64,000 nt of DNA from Pseudotabrizicola sp051200875 (GCF_051200875.1 NZ_CP195191.1:1488001-1552000); one strand, 5' to 3'; positions 26,334 through 35,362 are shown, numbered from the stretch's first letter. Numbers and translations: made by a program. The notes: generated by a model from the sequence alone, not told the origin.

Positions 26334-27122
26334 ATGACCGAGAGCCTGTTGTTCCGCGAAGACGTGGATGCCATCGCAACGCTTACACTGAACGACCCCG
26401 GCAAGCTGAATGCCCTGTCGGATGCGATGATTGCGGCGCTCTCGGCAGAATTCGACCGTCTGGCCGAGGACCGCTCGATCAAGGTCATCATCCTGAAAGG
26501 CGCCGGCCGGGCCTTTTGCGCAGGCCATGACCTGAAGGAAATGCAGGCCAAACGGCAAGCAGCAGATGGCGGGGCGGCGGGGTTCAAAGACCTTTTCGAC
26601 CGTTGCGCCACGATGATGCAAAAGATCCCCACCCTGCCTCAACCCGTCATTGCCAGCGCCCATGGCATCGCCACTGCCGCCGGATGCCAGTTGCTTGCGT
26701 CCTGCGATCTGGCAGTTGCCGCCGAAGGCACGCGCTTTGGCGTAAACGGGGTGAATATCGGCCTGTTCTGCTCAACCCCGATGGTCGCCCTGACACGCAA
26801 GGTCGCCCCTGCAGTGGCCTTTGAGATGCTGACCACCGGCGAATTCATTGAAGCCACCCGCGCGCGCGAAGTCGGGCTGATCAACCGCATCGCAGCCCCC
26901 GACGAACTGGACGCCACAACCCGCACCCTCGCCGCCACCCTTGCGGGCAAACTGGGCGCGGCGGTCAAGATCGGCAAACGCGCCTTCTATGACCAGATGG
27001 GCCTGCCCCTTGCCGCCGCCTATGACCATGCAGGCGCGGTGATGGTGGAAAACATGCTGTATCGCGACACGAACGAAGGCATTTCCGCCTTTATCGAAAA
27101 ACGCAAACCAGATTGGTCCTGA
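26334..27122 (+). CDS. Enoyl-CoA hydratase/isomerase family protein
   Basis: 262 residues, crotonase fold. Visible are GAGRAFCAGHDLKEM (oxyanion-hole segment), HGIATAAGCQLLASCDLAVA and FGVNGVNIGLFCSTP. The CAGHDL and GLFCSTP forms resemble the ECHDC3-type subgroup. The usual pair of catalytic Glu is not obvious (Cys/Ser in the second position), so hydratase activity is not assured. GGGAGG 7 nt before the ATG. Its stop is directly abutted by the stop of the convergent MFS gene. Confidence 0.85.
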   Translation: MTESLLFREDVDAIATLTLNDPGKLNALSDAMIAALSAEFDRLAEDRSIKVIILKGAGRAFCAGHDLKEMQAKRQAADGGAAGFKDLFDRCATMMQKIPTLPQPVIASAHGIATAAGCQLLASCDLAVAAEGTRFGVNGVNIGLFCSTPMVALTRKVAPAVAFEMLTTGEFIEATRAREVGLINRIAAPDELDATTRTLAATLAGKLGAAVKIGKRAFYDQMGLPLAAAYDHAGAVMVENMLYRDTNEGISAFIEKRKPDWS

Positions 27123-28328
27123 TCAACCGCGCTGCCGCAGCGCCAAAATCAAGGCCAAGGCGCAAAGCCCGAGTGAGACCGTCAGCAACAGCCCGACGCC
27201 ACCCAAGGCCATAAGCCCCGTGCCCACCATCGGGGCCAAAGCCGTGGCCAACATGCCCGGCAGGGAAATCGCTGCTGCGGCACTGGCGTAATCCCGCGCC
27301 CCATGGATCGACGACACCAAGACAGGACGCAGGATCGTCAGCACCCCCATCGCCGCCCCCTGCAAAAGGGCAAAACCGAACACCGCCCAAGCGCCAAGCG
27401 GGGCCGCCAGCAACAGAAGGCTCGCCCCGATCAAAGTGACAGCGGTCAGGACCATGGCCCGCCCCGAGGCCAGACGGTCCCCCGCCGCCATCAGGGCCAT
27501 CCGTCCCGCAACCTGCGCAGGGCCGATCAGCGACGCCGCCAGCACCGCCACCCCGTTGGCCAGCCCAATACGGTCAAGGATCGGACGCAGCAGGTTCACG
27601 ATCATCCAGTGATCCAGACTGATCAGCGCAAAAAGCGCCATCAGACCCACTGTGCCGGGCTTTGCCAGCAGCACCCGCCACGAGGTCGGCGCATGGTCGG
27701 GGATCGTGCCGCGTTTGCGCCCGCCGCCCAGAACCCAAGCCGCCCAAAGCTGCAAGGGCAACATCGCGCAAAGGATGACAGCCAAGGCCACCCAGACCGC
27801 CCCGCGCCACCCCAAGGCAACACTCAGCCACGCCCCTGCCGGAAAGGCCAAGGTCGAGGCCAGCCCCGCCACCAGCGTGACCTTGGTGATCTCGGCCCGC
27901 GCCTTGTCGCCAAAACGGCGGATCAGCAGGGCAAAGCTGACCTCGTAAAGGCTCATCGCTGCCGCAACGCCCAGTAGGGCAAAGGCCGCAAGGAACACGG
28001 CCGGATGGCCCGCCACGGCCAGAACGACCAGCCCCAGCGCGCCCGCCGCAATGCCAATCGCCATCACCCGCAGCGCCAGACCCCGGTCCACCCAGCGGCC
28101 CACCTTTGGCGACAAAAGCGCGGTCACCACAATGGCCACCAATGGCCCCCCGGCAATGACGCCATCGCCCCAAGGCAGGCTGCGATGCCAGTCCAGAACA
28201 AGCGCCGCAAAAATGTAGAAAAAGCACGCATATCCCAGCGTCTGCGCCACCGCCAAGGCCCAGACCGCCCCGCGTTCCTTGCGCGCAAGAAAAACGCCGC
28301 CCGAAGGCGGCGTTGTCTCAGACACCAT
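27123..28328 (-). CDS. MFS transporter
   Basis: 401 residues, about 12 hydrophobic segments in two halves, with the loop motif PKVGRWVDRGLALR between segments 2 and 3 (usual GxxxDRxGRR). No substrate signature. ATG 28328 lies 11 bp inside the end of the carboxypeptidase gene, and the first codons contain a terminator-like hairpin (28293-28314). No later Met precedes the first membrane segment, so the start must be near here. Confidence 0.82.
   Translation of the reverse strand: MVSETTPPSGGVFLARKERGAVWALAVAQTLGYACFFYIFAALVLDWHRSLPWGDGVIAGGPLVAIVVTALLSPKVGRWVDRGLALRVMAIGIAAGALGLVVLAVAGHPAVFLAAFALLGVAAAMSLYEVSFALLIRRFGDKARAEITKVTLVAGLASTLAFPAGAWLSVALGWRGAVWVALAVILCAMLPLQLWAAWVLGGGRKRGTIPDHAPTSWRVLLAKPGTVGLMALFALISLDHWMIVNLLRPILDRIGLANGVAVLAASLIGPAQVAGRMALMAAGDRLASGRAMVLTAVTLIGASLLLLAAPLGAWAVFGFALLQGAAMGVLTILRPVLVSSIHGARDYASAAAAISLPGMLATALAPMVGTGLMALGGVGLLLTVSLGLCALALILALRQRG
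28291..28314 (-). terminator. Terminator-like hairpin inside the MFS 5' coding region
   Basis: On the minus strand a perfect 9-bp stem (AACGCCGCC with GGCGGCGTT) closes a TTCG tetraloop and runs into TTTTT. It begins 3 nt after the carboxypeptidase stop codon and lies within codons 5-13 of the MFS frame. It has all features of an intrinsic terminator for the carboxypeptidase transcript. Confidence 0.65.
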
Positions 28329-29814
28329 AGATTTCCCCGAATTTGGCATCGAGGTAATCCAACAGCGGCCCCTCGCTCGGCGCAAAGCCACAGGCCCGCG
28401 CCACCACCTCTTCCGGCTCGTAAAGCCCGCCATGAACCTGAAGGTTCTGCTGCAACCAAGCGGTCGCGGGGCGCGCATCGCCCTTGGCCAGATGCGCCTC
28501 ATAATCCGGCACGGCCTTGACCAACGCCTGCATCAGGCAACCCGCATAGACATTGCCCAAGGTATAGGTCGGGAAGTAGCCAAACAGCCCGCAGGACCAA
28601 TGCACATCTTGCAGAATGCCATTGCGCGGACGATCCACCGCCACGCCGAAATCGGCCTTGAACCGATCATTCCACGCGGCCTCCAGATCCTTGGGCACCA
28701 GATCGCCCGAGACCAAGGCCCGCTCCAGATCGAACCGCATCATGATATGCAGGTTGTACTGAACCTCATCGGACTCGGTCCGGATATAGCCCGGTTGCAC
28801 CCTGTTGACCGAGGCGTAAAAGGCCTCGGCATCCGAGACATTCAGGGGGCCAAAGGTCTCTGCCATCCGGTCAAACAGCCAGCCGGTGAAGGCCCGGCCC
28901 CGGCCCAACTGGTTTTCGTAAATCCGGCTCTGGCTTTCATGCACGCCCATCGACACACCTGCACCCAAGGGCGTCAGGCGATAGGCCGGATCAATCCCCT
29001 GCTCATAACAGCTGTGCCCAACCTCGTGGATCGTCGAATAAAAGCAATTGAACGGGTCGGTTTCCACCACCCGCGTGGTGATCCGGCTGTCATCGCCCTT
29101 GCCGGAACTGAACGGATGCACGGCCAGATCAAGCCGCCCCCGCGACCAGTCATAGCCAAAAGCATCGGCCAGCTTGCGGCTCAGCTTCAACTGCGCCTCT
29201 TTCGGAAATGCCCCGCTCAGCGCCTTTGGCTGACGGTCCGCCCCCAGCACCTTTTCGCGCAAGGCGACCAGACGCGGGCGCATCCGGTCAAACATCGCCC
29301 CAATGCTTTCCGCCGTGGCACCGGGCTCGTAATCGTCGATCAGCGCATCATAGCGACTGCGGCCAGCGGCCAGACAGTCAGCTTCTTCCTGACGCAGACC
29401 GATCACCTCTTCCAACACGGGCAAGAACGACGGGATATCATCCTTCGACCGCGCTTCGGCCCAAATGCCTTGGGCCTTACTGGTAACGCGCGCCAATTCC
29501 TGCGCCAGCCGTGCCGGAACCTTGGTCATCCGGTCATAGCTGCGACGGATATGGCGCAACTGTGCCGCGGCAACCGGGTCTTGCGTCGTGGCCGTCTCGG
29601 CCTCGGCCTTCTCCAGCCAGTCCGCAATCCGAGGATCGGTCCGGCGGGCGTGTAAAACACCCTCCATCGCCGACATTTCCTCGGCCCTCTGATCGCCAGA
29701 GCCGCGGGGCATCATCGTTTCCTGATCCCAGCCCAGCCGTTCAGCCACCAAGGACAGCGCCTCGGTCTCTCGCTGAAAGGCCATCAGTTCAGAATAAGCG
29801 GAATTGGTCAGCAT
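28318..29814 (-). CDS. M32 family carboxypeptidase (Taq/Pfu type)
   Basis: 498 residues, standard length. The zinc site reads STIHEVGHSCYEQGID (HExGH form of HEXXH), followed by GVHESQSRIYEN and YIRTESDEVQYNLHIM, both family signatures. Releases C-terminal amino acids from peptides; cytosolic. The ATG at 29814 shares its A with the stop codon of ctaA (TGATG), so translation is coupled. Confidence 0.93.
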   Translation of the reverse strand: MLTNSAYSELMAFQRETEALSLVAERLGWDQETMMPRGSGDQRAEEMSAMEGVLHARRTDPRIADWLEKAEAETATTQDPVAAAQLRHIRRSYDRMTKVPARLAQELARVTSKAQGIWAEARSKDDIPSFLPVLEEVIGLRQEEADCLAAGRSRYDALIDDYEPGATAESIGAMFDRMRPRLVALREKVLGADRQPKALSGAFPKEAQLKLSRKLADAFGYDWSRGRLDLAVHPFSSGKGDDSRITTRVVETDPFNCFYSTIHEVGHSCYEQGIDPAYRLTPLGAGVSMGVHESQSRIYENQLGRGRAFTGWLFDRMAETFGPLNVSDAEAFYASVNRVQPGYIRTESDEVQYNLHIMMRFDLERALVSGDLVPKDLEAAWNDRFKADFGVAVDRPRNGILQDVHWSCGLFGYFPTYTLGNVYAGCLMQALVKAVPDYEAHLAKGDARPATAWLQQNLQVHGGLYEPEEVVARACGFAPSEGPLLDYLDAKFGEIYGV

Positions 29815-30983
29815 CACGCGGTTCCTTTGCGGATCGACCCCGCAATGGGGTACTGGGAAAGATAACGGGCACGAATGATCAGCACCCACAAAACGACAGC
29901 CCCAACCTGATGGGTGATGGCCACATGCATCTGCGCGGCGGTGACGGCGGCCATGATCCCAAGCCCCACCTGCACCACCAGCATCAGCATCATCACGTTA
30001 AAGGTAAAACGGGTGATACCATGCGCCGACTTGCGGCCCTTCAGCCATGTCACCACACCAAAGGCGAACAAAAGATACCCCGCCATGCGGTGCATGAACT
30101 GCACCAGACCGGGGTTTTCAAAGAAGGCATGCCAGACAGGCAGGCTGCCGCCATTGCCATCGGGCACATAAAAGGCATCTGCCGGGAAGAACTGGCCGTT
30201 CATGTCGGGCCAAGTCGGAAAGGCCCGGCCCGCGTCAATCCCCGCAACCAAGGCCCCCAGCAAGACTTGCAGGAAGACAAAATGCATCATGCCGGTCGAC
30301 ATGGAAAACAGCTTCGCCTCACGCCCGCGCCGGGCCTGCATCAACTCGGCCTCGCTGCGGCTTAACAGGAAGACATACCACGCGATCAACCCAAGGATGA
30401 CAAAGGCCAGCCCCAGATGAGTCGCCAAACGGTAAGAGGCGACGTCCAGCATCGTGCCTTCCAGCCCAGAGGACACCATCCACCAGCCGATCGCGCCTTG
30501 CAGCCCGCCCAGTGCGCCAAGGCCCAGCAACCGCCCGGTCCATCCGGTCGGAATCTTCTTGGCCACCAGAAAGCCCGCAAAGCCCAGCGCCCAAACCAAG
30601 CCGATCACCCTGCCAAGCTGACGATGCCCCCATTCCCACCAGAAGATCTTCTTGAATTCCTCAAGGCTCATGCCCTTGTTCTGCAACTGATATTCCGGAA
30701 TGGCCTTGTATTTTTCAAACTCAACGGCCCAGGCCTCATCAGTCATCGGCGGCAAAGCCCCGGTCACAGGACGCCATTCGGTGATCGACAGACCTGAATC
30801 GGTCAGCCGTGTCATTCCGCCAACGGCGATCATCAACATGACCAACGCAAAGATCACCATCAGCCAAGCCCGGATCGCCCCGCGCGCGCCTTTTGGCTTG
30901 GCATCAATCAAGCCTCCAGCGACCTGCGGCTTCGCGGTCTCTTTCGCGCTCACTTCTTCAAAAATGCTGCGTTTCCCGGCCAT
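29814..30983 (-). CDS. ctaA: Heme A synthase (COX15/CtaA family)
   Basis: 389 residues, about eight membrane segments. Converts heme O to heme A for aa3-type cytochrome c oxidase. Family motifs: GGMTRLTDSGLSITEWRPVTGALPP, WWEWGHRQLGRVIGL, LVQFMHRMAGY and HVAITHQVGAV supply the conserved His and Glu ligands. The N-terminal about 35 residues are a polar cytoplasmic extension. Cotranscribed with the M32 peptidase gene by 1-bp overlap. Confidence 0.93.
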   Translation of the reverse strand: MAGKRSIFEEVSAKETAKPQVAGGLIDAKPKGARGAIRAWLMVIFALVMLMIAVGGMTRLTDSGLSITEWRPVTGALPPMTDEAWAVEFEKYKAIPEYQLQNKGMSLEEFKKIFWWEWGHRQLGRVIGLVWALGFAGFLVAKKIPTGWTGRLLGLGALGGLQGAIGWWMVSSGLEGTMLDVASYRLATHLGLAFVILGLIAWYVFLLSRSEAELMQARRGREAKLFSMSTGMMHFVFLQVLLGALVAGIDAGRAFPTWPDMNGQFFPADAFYVPDGNGGSLPVWHAFFENPGLVQFMHRMAGYLLFAFGVVTWLKGRKSAHGITRFTFNVMMLMLVVQVGLGIMAAVTAAQMHVAITHQVGAVVLWVLIIRARYLSQYPIAGSIRKGTA

Positions 30984-31063
30984 GTCTCGCCTCTCTTTTC
31001 CTTGGCCGGGACACTAGGCCCGCCAAGGAGGGGCTTCAAGGGGGCGCGGCAGCTTGCCCCGCG

Positions 31064-32305
31064 TTACCTCGTCCCCTGCGGCTTTGCCTTCTGCTTGGGC
31101 AGCAGGCGCGCCAAAGGGATCAGACACAGGGCCGCCGTCGCCGCAAGCCCAGCCCCGGCCAGAAAGGTGGCCTGCGGGCCAATCCCGCTCCACAGGGCAC
31201 CGGCGATGACGCTGGCCAAAAGCAAGGCCCCACCCGCCACCAGATTATAGACCCCAAACCCCGTCCCGCGCAGATCCTCCGGCACTGCATCCGCCACGAT
31301 GGCCGCCAGCACACCTTGGGTGAACCCCATATGCAACCCCCACAGCATGACCCCAATGGTCAATCCCACCAGCCCCGATGACAGGGCCAGCACCATGTCT
31401 GCCGCAATCAGAATGCCCATCCCCACCGCCAGCAGACCAACCCTCCCGCGCCGATCCGCCAAACGCCCCACCGGCCAGGCCGAAGCCGCATAGGCCAGAT
31501 TCAAGCCAACCAGAACCAAAGGCACAAAGCCGAAATCCACGCCACGCGCGGTTGCGGCCAACAACAGAAACGCCTCACTGAACCGCGCCAGCGTGAAGAT
31601 CGCAGCCACCAGAACCACCATCCAGAACCGCCCGCCCAACCGCGCCATGGCCTGCCGCGACAGTAAAGGCCGCTCCCGAACCGAAGCCGTCTTTCTCTCC
31701 GGCTCCCGCACGAAAACCACCAGAACCAGAACGGAAAGGAAGGCCGGCAGCACCGCCGCCCAGAACACCTGCCGGATATCGCCCGCCAACAGCCACATCA
31801 GCACAATCGCCAAAAGCGGCCCCAGAACCGCCCCCACCGTGTCCAGCGACTGGCGCAAGCCAAAGGCAGCCCCCCGCATCCCCGCAGGCGTCAGGTCGGC
31901 AATCAGCGCATCCCTTGGCGCGCCCCGAATGCCCTTGCCGACCCGGTCCAGAAACCGCGCCGCCACCACCCAGAACAGCGTGCCCCCCAAGGGAAAAATG
32001 GGCTTCGTCACCGCAGCCAAACCATAGCCCAGTACGGCCAGACCCTTGCGGCGACCAATCCAGTCCGACAGCATCCCCGAAAACACCTTGGTCACCGCCG
32101 CCGTCGCCTCGGCGATCCCCTCGATCACCCCCACGATCAGCGCACTCGCCCCAAGACTGGCCGTCATGTACAGCGGCAACAGCGCATGGATCATCTCGGA
32201 CGACACATCCATGAACAACGAGACCAGCCCCAAGGCCCAGATCGCCGAAGGAAGCCGCCCGTGCCCGGGGCGTCCAGCCTCACCCTCCGCCGATTGCTCG
32301 CTCAT
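31064..32305 (-). CDS. MFS transporter
   Basis: 413 residues with 12 hydrophobic segments. Segment 2-3 loop reads SGMLSDWIGRRKGLAV and the fourth-loop RFLDRVGKGIRGAPRDALIADL is characteristic of a family annotated as MFS permeases of unknown substrate. N-terminal 18 residues are polar. Ends 81 bp before ctaA on the same strand. Confidence 0.85.
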   Translation of the reverse strand: MSEQSAEGEAGRPGHGRLPSAIWALGLVSLFMDVSSEMIHALLPLYMTASLGASALIVGVIEGIAEATAAVTKVFSGMLSDWIGRRKGLAVLGYGLAAVTKPIFPLGGTLFWVVAARFLDRVGKGIRGAPRDALIADLTPAGMRGAAFGLRQSLDTVGAVLGPLLAIVLMWLLAGDIRQVFWAAVLPAFLSVLVLVVFVREPERKTASVRERPLLSRQAMARLGGRFWMVVLVAAIFTLARFSEAFLLLAATARGVDFGFVPLVLVGLNLAYAASAWPVGRLADRRGRVGLLAVGMGILIAADMVLALSSGLVGLTIGVMLWGLHMGFTQGVLAAIVADAVPEDLRGTGFGVYNLVAGGALLLASVIAGALWSGIGPQATFLAGAGLAATAALCLIPLARLLPKQKAKPQGTR

Positions 32306-32392
32306 CAGGACCCCTTTCCAAGGCCGGCAGAACCACTTGCCCCACCCATGCGCCCCCTGCCCCGGCCCAAGCCCGCCCCGCGCAGGACAGAT

Positions 32393-33139
32393 CTATTCCG
32401 CGTCGCGGCCCTGCTGCTTCAGTTTGAAGGCAATCTGGCGCAACATGCCGTGAAAGGTCTGCACCTCGGCCCGCGTCAGGTTCAGCCGCGCCCACATGTT
32501 GCGCAGGTTCAGCTTCATGTTGGGGGCCTTGTCCGGCGGGAAAAAGAACCCCGCATCCTCCAGCCGGTCCTCGTAATGCTGGGCCAAGGCCTCGACATCG
32601 CGCTTTTCCGCAAATTCGGTGCGCGCAAGCCCCATCACCTCGGGCGCCACCTCAACGGTCTGCCGCCGCCACTCATAGCCCATCAGCAGGGCACATTGAC
32701 CAAGGTTCAAACTGGGAAAATCCGGGTTCACCGGCACCGTGACAATGGCATTTGCATGGGCCACATCCTCGTTTTCCAGCCCCGCCCGTTCCGGCCCGAA
32801 CAGAACCGCCACCTTCTTGCCCTCTGCCGCCATCGCCCGCGCCATTTCCATCGCACGCTCCGGCGTCACCACGGGCTTCACCAATTCGCGGCTCCGCGCC
32901 GTGGTGGCAAAGACATAATCGCAATCGGCAACCGACCCCGCCACATCGTCAAACAGCCCGGCATGATCCAAAAGCCGCCCCGCCCCGCTGGCCATCGCCA
33001 CCGCTTTCGGGTTCGGCCAACCATCGCGCGGCGCAACGATCCGCATCCGCGTCAGGCCAAAGTTCAGCATCGCCCGCGCCGCGGCACCGATATTCTCGCC
33101 CATCTGCGGACGCACAAGGATGAAGGCAGGCTCAATCAT
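32393..33139 (-). CDS. trmJ: tRNA/rRNA 2'-O-methyltransferase, SpoU/TrmJ family
   Basis: 248 residues, SPOUT fold. The motifs are present: PQMGENIGAAARAM (motif 1, Asn and Arg), VLFGPERAGLENEDV (motif 2) and VPVNPDFPSLNLGQCALLMGYE (motif 3, knot). Closest by eye to TrmJ, which methylates position 32 of tRNAs in E. coli. The C-terminal extension (about 180-248) fits TrmJ length. Divergent from the TfoX-domain gene across 72 bp. Confidence 0.82.
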   Translation of the reverse strand: MIEPAFILVRPQMGENIGAAARAMLNFGLTRMRIVAPRDGWPNPKAVAMASGAGRLLDHAGLFDDVAGSVADCDYVFATTARSRELVKPVVTPERAMEMARAMAAEGKKVAVLFGPERAGLENEDVAHANAIVTVPVNPDFPSLNLGQCALLMGYEWRRQTVEVAPEVMGLARTEFAEKRDVEALAQHYEDRLEDAGFFFPPDKAPNMKLNLRNMWARLNLTRAEVQTFHGMLRQIAFKLKQQGRDAE

Positions 33140-33211
33140 CGCAAACTAGGCTCCCCAAGTCTCGGGCGGGCTGATACGCTGTTGGCGACAACAGGGCAAG
33201 GATTACCCGAA

Positions 33212-33571
33212 ATGGCATGGGACGAAGGTCTGGCGCAACTCTTGCGCGACGAACTGGCAGGCCAGCCGATCACGGAAAAGAAAATGTTCGGCGGCCTCGC
33301 TTTCCTCCTCAATGGCCATATGGTCTGCGGCGTCCACAAGGGCGGGGCGATGGTCCGCGTCGGCAAGGACCGCTACCAGAAAGCGCTGACTGTCGACGGC
33401 GTCTCGCCCATGATGTTCACCGGCAAACCGATGTCCGGCATGGTCGATGTCACGGATGAGGCCTGCGTCGACGACACCCGACGCAGCTTCCTGATCGGTC
33501 TCGCCCTCGCCACCGTCTCGGACTTGCCCCCGAAACCCGCGCCAAAGCCGCGCAAGAAAGCCACCCCATAA
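33212..33571 (+). CDS. TfoX/Sxy N-terminal domain protein
   Basis: 119 residues consisting almost only of the TfoX N-terminal domain: KKMFGGLAFLLNGHMVCGV, AMVRVGKDRY, PMSGMVDV. Ends in a basic Pro/Lys tail (PKPAPKPRKKATP). In Haemophilus Sxy promotes competence, but single-domain versions in alphaproteobacteria have no known role. The in-frame reading continues far upstream antisense to trmJ; ATG 33212 is the sensible start. Confidence 0.85.
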   Translation: MAWDEGLAQLLRDELAGQPITEKKMFGGLAFLLNGHMVCGVHKGGAMVRVGKDRYQKALTVDGVSPMMFTGKPMSGMVDVTDEACVDDTRRSFLIGLALATVSDLPPKPAPKPRKKATP

Positions 33572-33584
33572 CGCCTGTCTGTTT

Positions 33585-33655
33585 TTTCTGTCCAAAAAAT
33601 ATCCCGGGGGTGAATGGGCCCGCAGGGACCAGAGGGGGCAGCGCCCCTCCCCCAG
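33585..33655 (-). repeat. GC-rich intergenic repeat, copy 3 (inverted)
   Basis: Inverted relative to copies 1 and 2. Read on the plus strand: TTTTTTCTGTCCAAAAAATA, then TCCCGGGGGTGAATGGGCC and AGAGGGGGCAGCGCCCCT. It lies 14 bp after the TfoX-domain gene and before the ThiE-like gene. A weaker, partial relative may be at 38469-38505, between proA and proB. Confidence 0.65.
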
Positions 33656-33733
33656 CCCGCAAAACCAAATCCAGCCAATAGCCAAGCCCGAAAAACGCGG
33701 CTATAGGGCAAGGACTGGCATCACGAGGACGAC

Positions 33734-34354
33734 ATGGCAAACGAAGACCGCCCGCAGATCAACCTGATCACGCCCCCGGCTTTCGATCTGGAAACCTTTC
33801 CCGACACGCTTGCCGCTGTCATGGACGCGGTCGAAATCGCCTGCCTGCGCATCACGCTGGCCACCCGCGACGAGATCGAACTGATCCGCTCGGCCGATGC
33901 GCTGCGTGAAGTGGCCCATGCCCGCGACGTGGCCGTGGTGATCGACAGCCACCTCTTGCTGGTCGAACGGCTCGGGCTTGATGGCGTGCACCTGACCGAT
34001 GGCTCCAAATCCGTGCGCAAGGTGCGCAAGGAACTCGGGGCCGATGCGATCATCGGCGCCTTCTGCGGCGTCACCCGCCACGAAGGCATGTCGGCAGGAG
34101 AGGCCGGGGCCGATTACGTGGCCTTTGGCCCGGTCGGCGCCTCCACCCTCGGCGACGGCAAACAGGCCGAGTTTGAGCTCTTCGAATGGTGGTCACAGGT
34201 GATCGAGGTCCCCGTGGTCGCCGAAGGCGCGCTCACCCGTGAACTCGTCGAAAAATTCGGCCCCGTCACCGACCACTTCGCCTTTGGTGCCGAAATCTGG
34301 GGCGCAGAAGACCCCGCCAAAGCCCTCAAAGACCTGATCGCCCCATTGGGCTGA
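33734..34354 (+). CDS. Thiamine phosphate synthase-like (ThiE family) protein
   Basis: 206 residues, a TIM-barrel protein related to ThiE: VAVVIDSHLLLVERLGLDGVHL and EAGADYVAFGPVGAS align with ThiE strands. Several positions that bind the pyrimidine diphosphate in true ThiE are altered: the IND-R motif reads IDSH, GPxFxTxTK reads GPVGASTLGD, and the IGGI loop reads AEGAL. So it may not make thiamine phosphate. No other thi genes nearby. Confidence 0.75.
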   Translation: MANEDRPQINLITPPAFDLETFPDTLAAVMDAVEIACLRITLATRDEIELIRSADALREVAHARDVAVVIDSHLLLVERLGLDGVHLTDGSKSVRKVRKELGADAIIGAFCGVTRHEGMSAGEAGADYVAFGPVGASTLGDGKQAEFELFEWWSQVIEVPVVAEGALTRELVEKFGPVTDHFAFGAEIWGAEDPAKALKDLIAPLG

Positions 34355-34384
34355 TGCGAAAAGCTCCTACGACACACTAGCATA

Positions 34385-34440
34385 GGTCGGGCTTCAGCCC
34401 GACCCCGGTAAACCCTGCGTAGGTCGAGGCTTGCCCCGAC
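34385..34440. repeat. REP-like hairpin pair
   Basis: Two hairpins in the spacer between convergent genes. The first (34385-34404) has 9-bp arms GGTCGGGCT/AGCCCGACC. The second (34423-34440) is GTCGAGGC-TT-GCCCCGAC with one mismatch. Each is preceded by a TAGGTCG-like start, so they look like two copies of one short palindromic element. Confidence 0.6.
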
Positions 34441-34510
34441 TCCGCCAGAAACACCAAATTCCCTAAAAAACCGTAAATCCCCGCGACCAACCCATTGATT
34501 CCAAGCGCAT

Positions 34511-34541
34511 AAAAAAACGTCCCCGACGGGGACGCTTCTTT
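34511..34541 (-). terminator. Intrinsic terminator downstream of olsA
   Basis: Stem CGTCCCC/GGGGACG (34518-34524, 34528-34534) with a 3-nt loop; seven A at 34511-34517 become a T-run on the minus strand. The plus side has CTTCTTTT, so it may also stop transcripts from the ThiE-like gene. Confidence 0.85.
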
Positions 34542-34543
34542 TC

Positions 34544-35362
34544 CTACTCGGCGAAGGGCAAGCTTGTGCGGACGACCCTCTCACAATGGGCGGCCAACAC
34601 CTTGCGGTTTTCAAAGGCATCCACCGGCACTTCGGGGTGAAAGATCACTTCGACCCGCCCCTGTTGCGGCGCCGAGAGGACCATCAGAAGATGGGGGGCG
34701 AACTCCATCGCGCCCCACCAGCCATAAAACCGGGGGTCCGCATTTTCCGGGGGGTGATAAACCAGCGTGACCGGCTGGATATGCATGATCCGGTCCATCC
34801 CGTGGGTATAAAAGGCCTCGAAAAGCGTGGTTTTGAACGGCACCACCCTGCGGCTGTCGGTCGAGGTCCCCTCGGGGAAGAAAAGCAGCCGATGCCCCGC
34901 CCGAAGCCGCTCCTCAAACAAAGCCAGATGCTTCTTCGCCTCACTCCCCTTGCGGGCGATGAAGAGGGTCCCCGTTGCCCGGGCAAGCCAGCCAATCCCC
35001 GCCCAACCCTCGACCTCAGCTTTGGCGACGAAATAGATCCGCGCACAGGCATTAAGAGCAAAGATATCCAGCCACGAGGCATGGTTCGCCACCATCGCCC
35101 CATGATGCTCCATCGGCGTGCCCGTGACGGTCAAGGGGATGCCGAGGATGCGAAAGGACGACCGACAGACGAACTGAGTGATATGGGGCGTCCATGGCCG
35201 CGCCATGCCGAACAAGGGCGCCTCGACCAGCCGCAGAAGCAGCAGAAGCCCAAGGCCACCATAGGTCACCGCCCCCAGCACCCCGCCCCGCCACAGGACC
35301 CGCAGCCAGCCCATCGGGCCGATGCGCGGAAAGGGCATCAGATCGGCTTTCCAGTCGCTCAC
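34544..35362 (-). CDS. olsA: Lyso-ornithine lipid / 1-acylglycerol-3-phosphate O-acyltransferase
   Basis: 272 residues, PlsC-type acyltransferase with a membrane segment (about 26-45), NHASWLD (HX4D catalytic motif), FPEGTS (substrate-phosphate or acceptor loop) and IQPVTLVYHPP. In the ornithine lipid pathway OlsA adds the second, ester-linked acyl chain. Overlap of 4 bp with olsB supports olsA over a plain plsC. Ends 3 bp from the terminator region. Confidence 0.88.
   Translation of the reverse strand: MSDWKADLMPFPRIGPMGWLRVLWRGGVLGAVTYGGLGLLLLLRLVEAPLFGMARPWTPHITQFVCRSSFRILGIPLTVTGTPMEHHGAMVANHASWLDIFALNACARIYFVAKAEVEGWAGIGWLARATGTLFIARKGSEAKKHLALFEERLRAGHRLLFFPEGTSTDSRRVVPFKTTLFEAFYTHGMDRIMHIQPVTLVYHPPENADPRFYGWWGAMEFAPHLLMVLSAPQQGRVEVIFHPEVPVDAFENRKVLAAHCERVVRTSLPFAE

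Noticed and set aside
28279..29655. 458-codon open frame on the plus strand
   Set aside because: Antisense to the M32 carboxypeptidase gene, whose active-site motifs are clear.
32186..33211. Long 5' extension of the TfoX-domain frame
   Set aside because: This part is antisense to trmJ and codes Pro/Arg-rich noise; the real start is ATG 33212.
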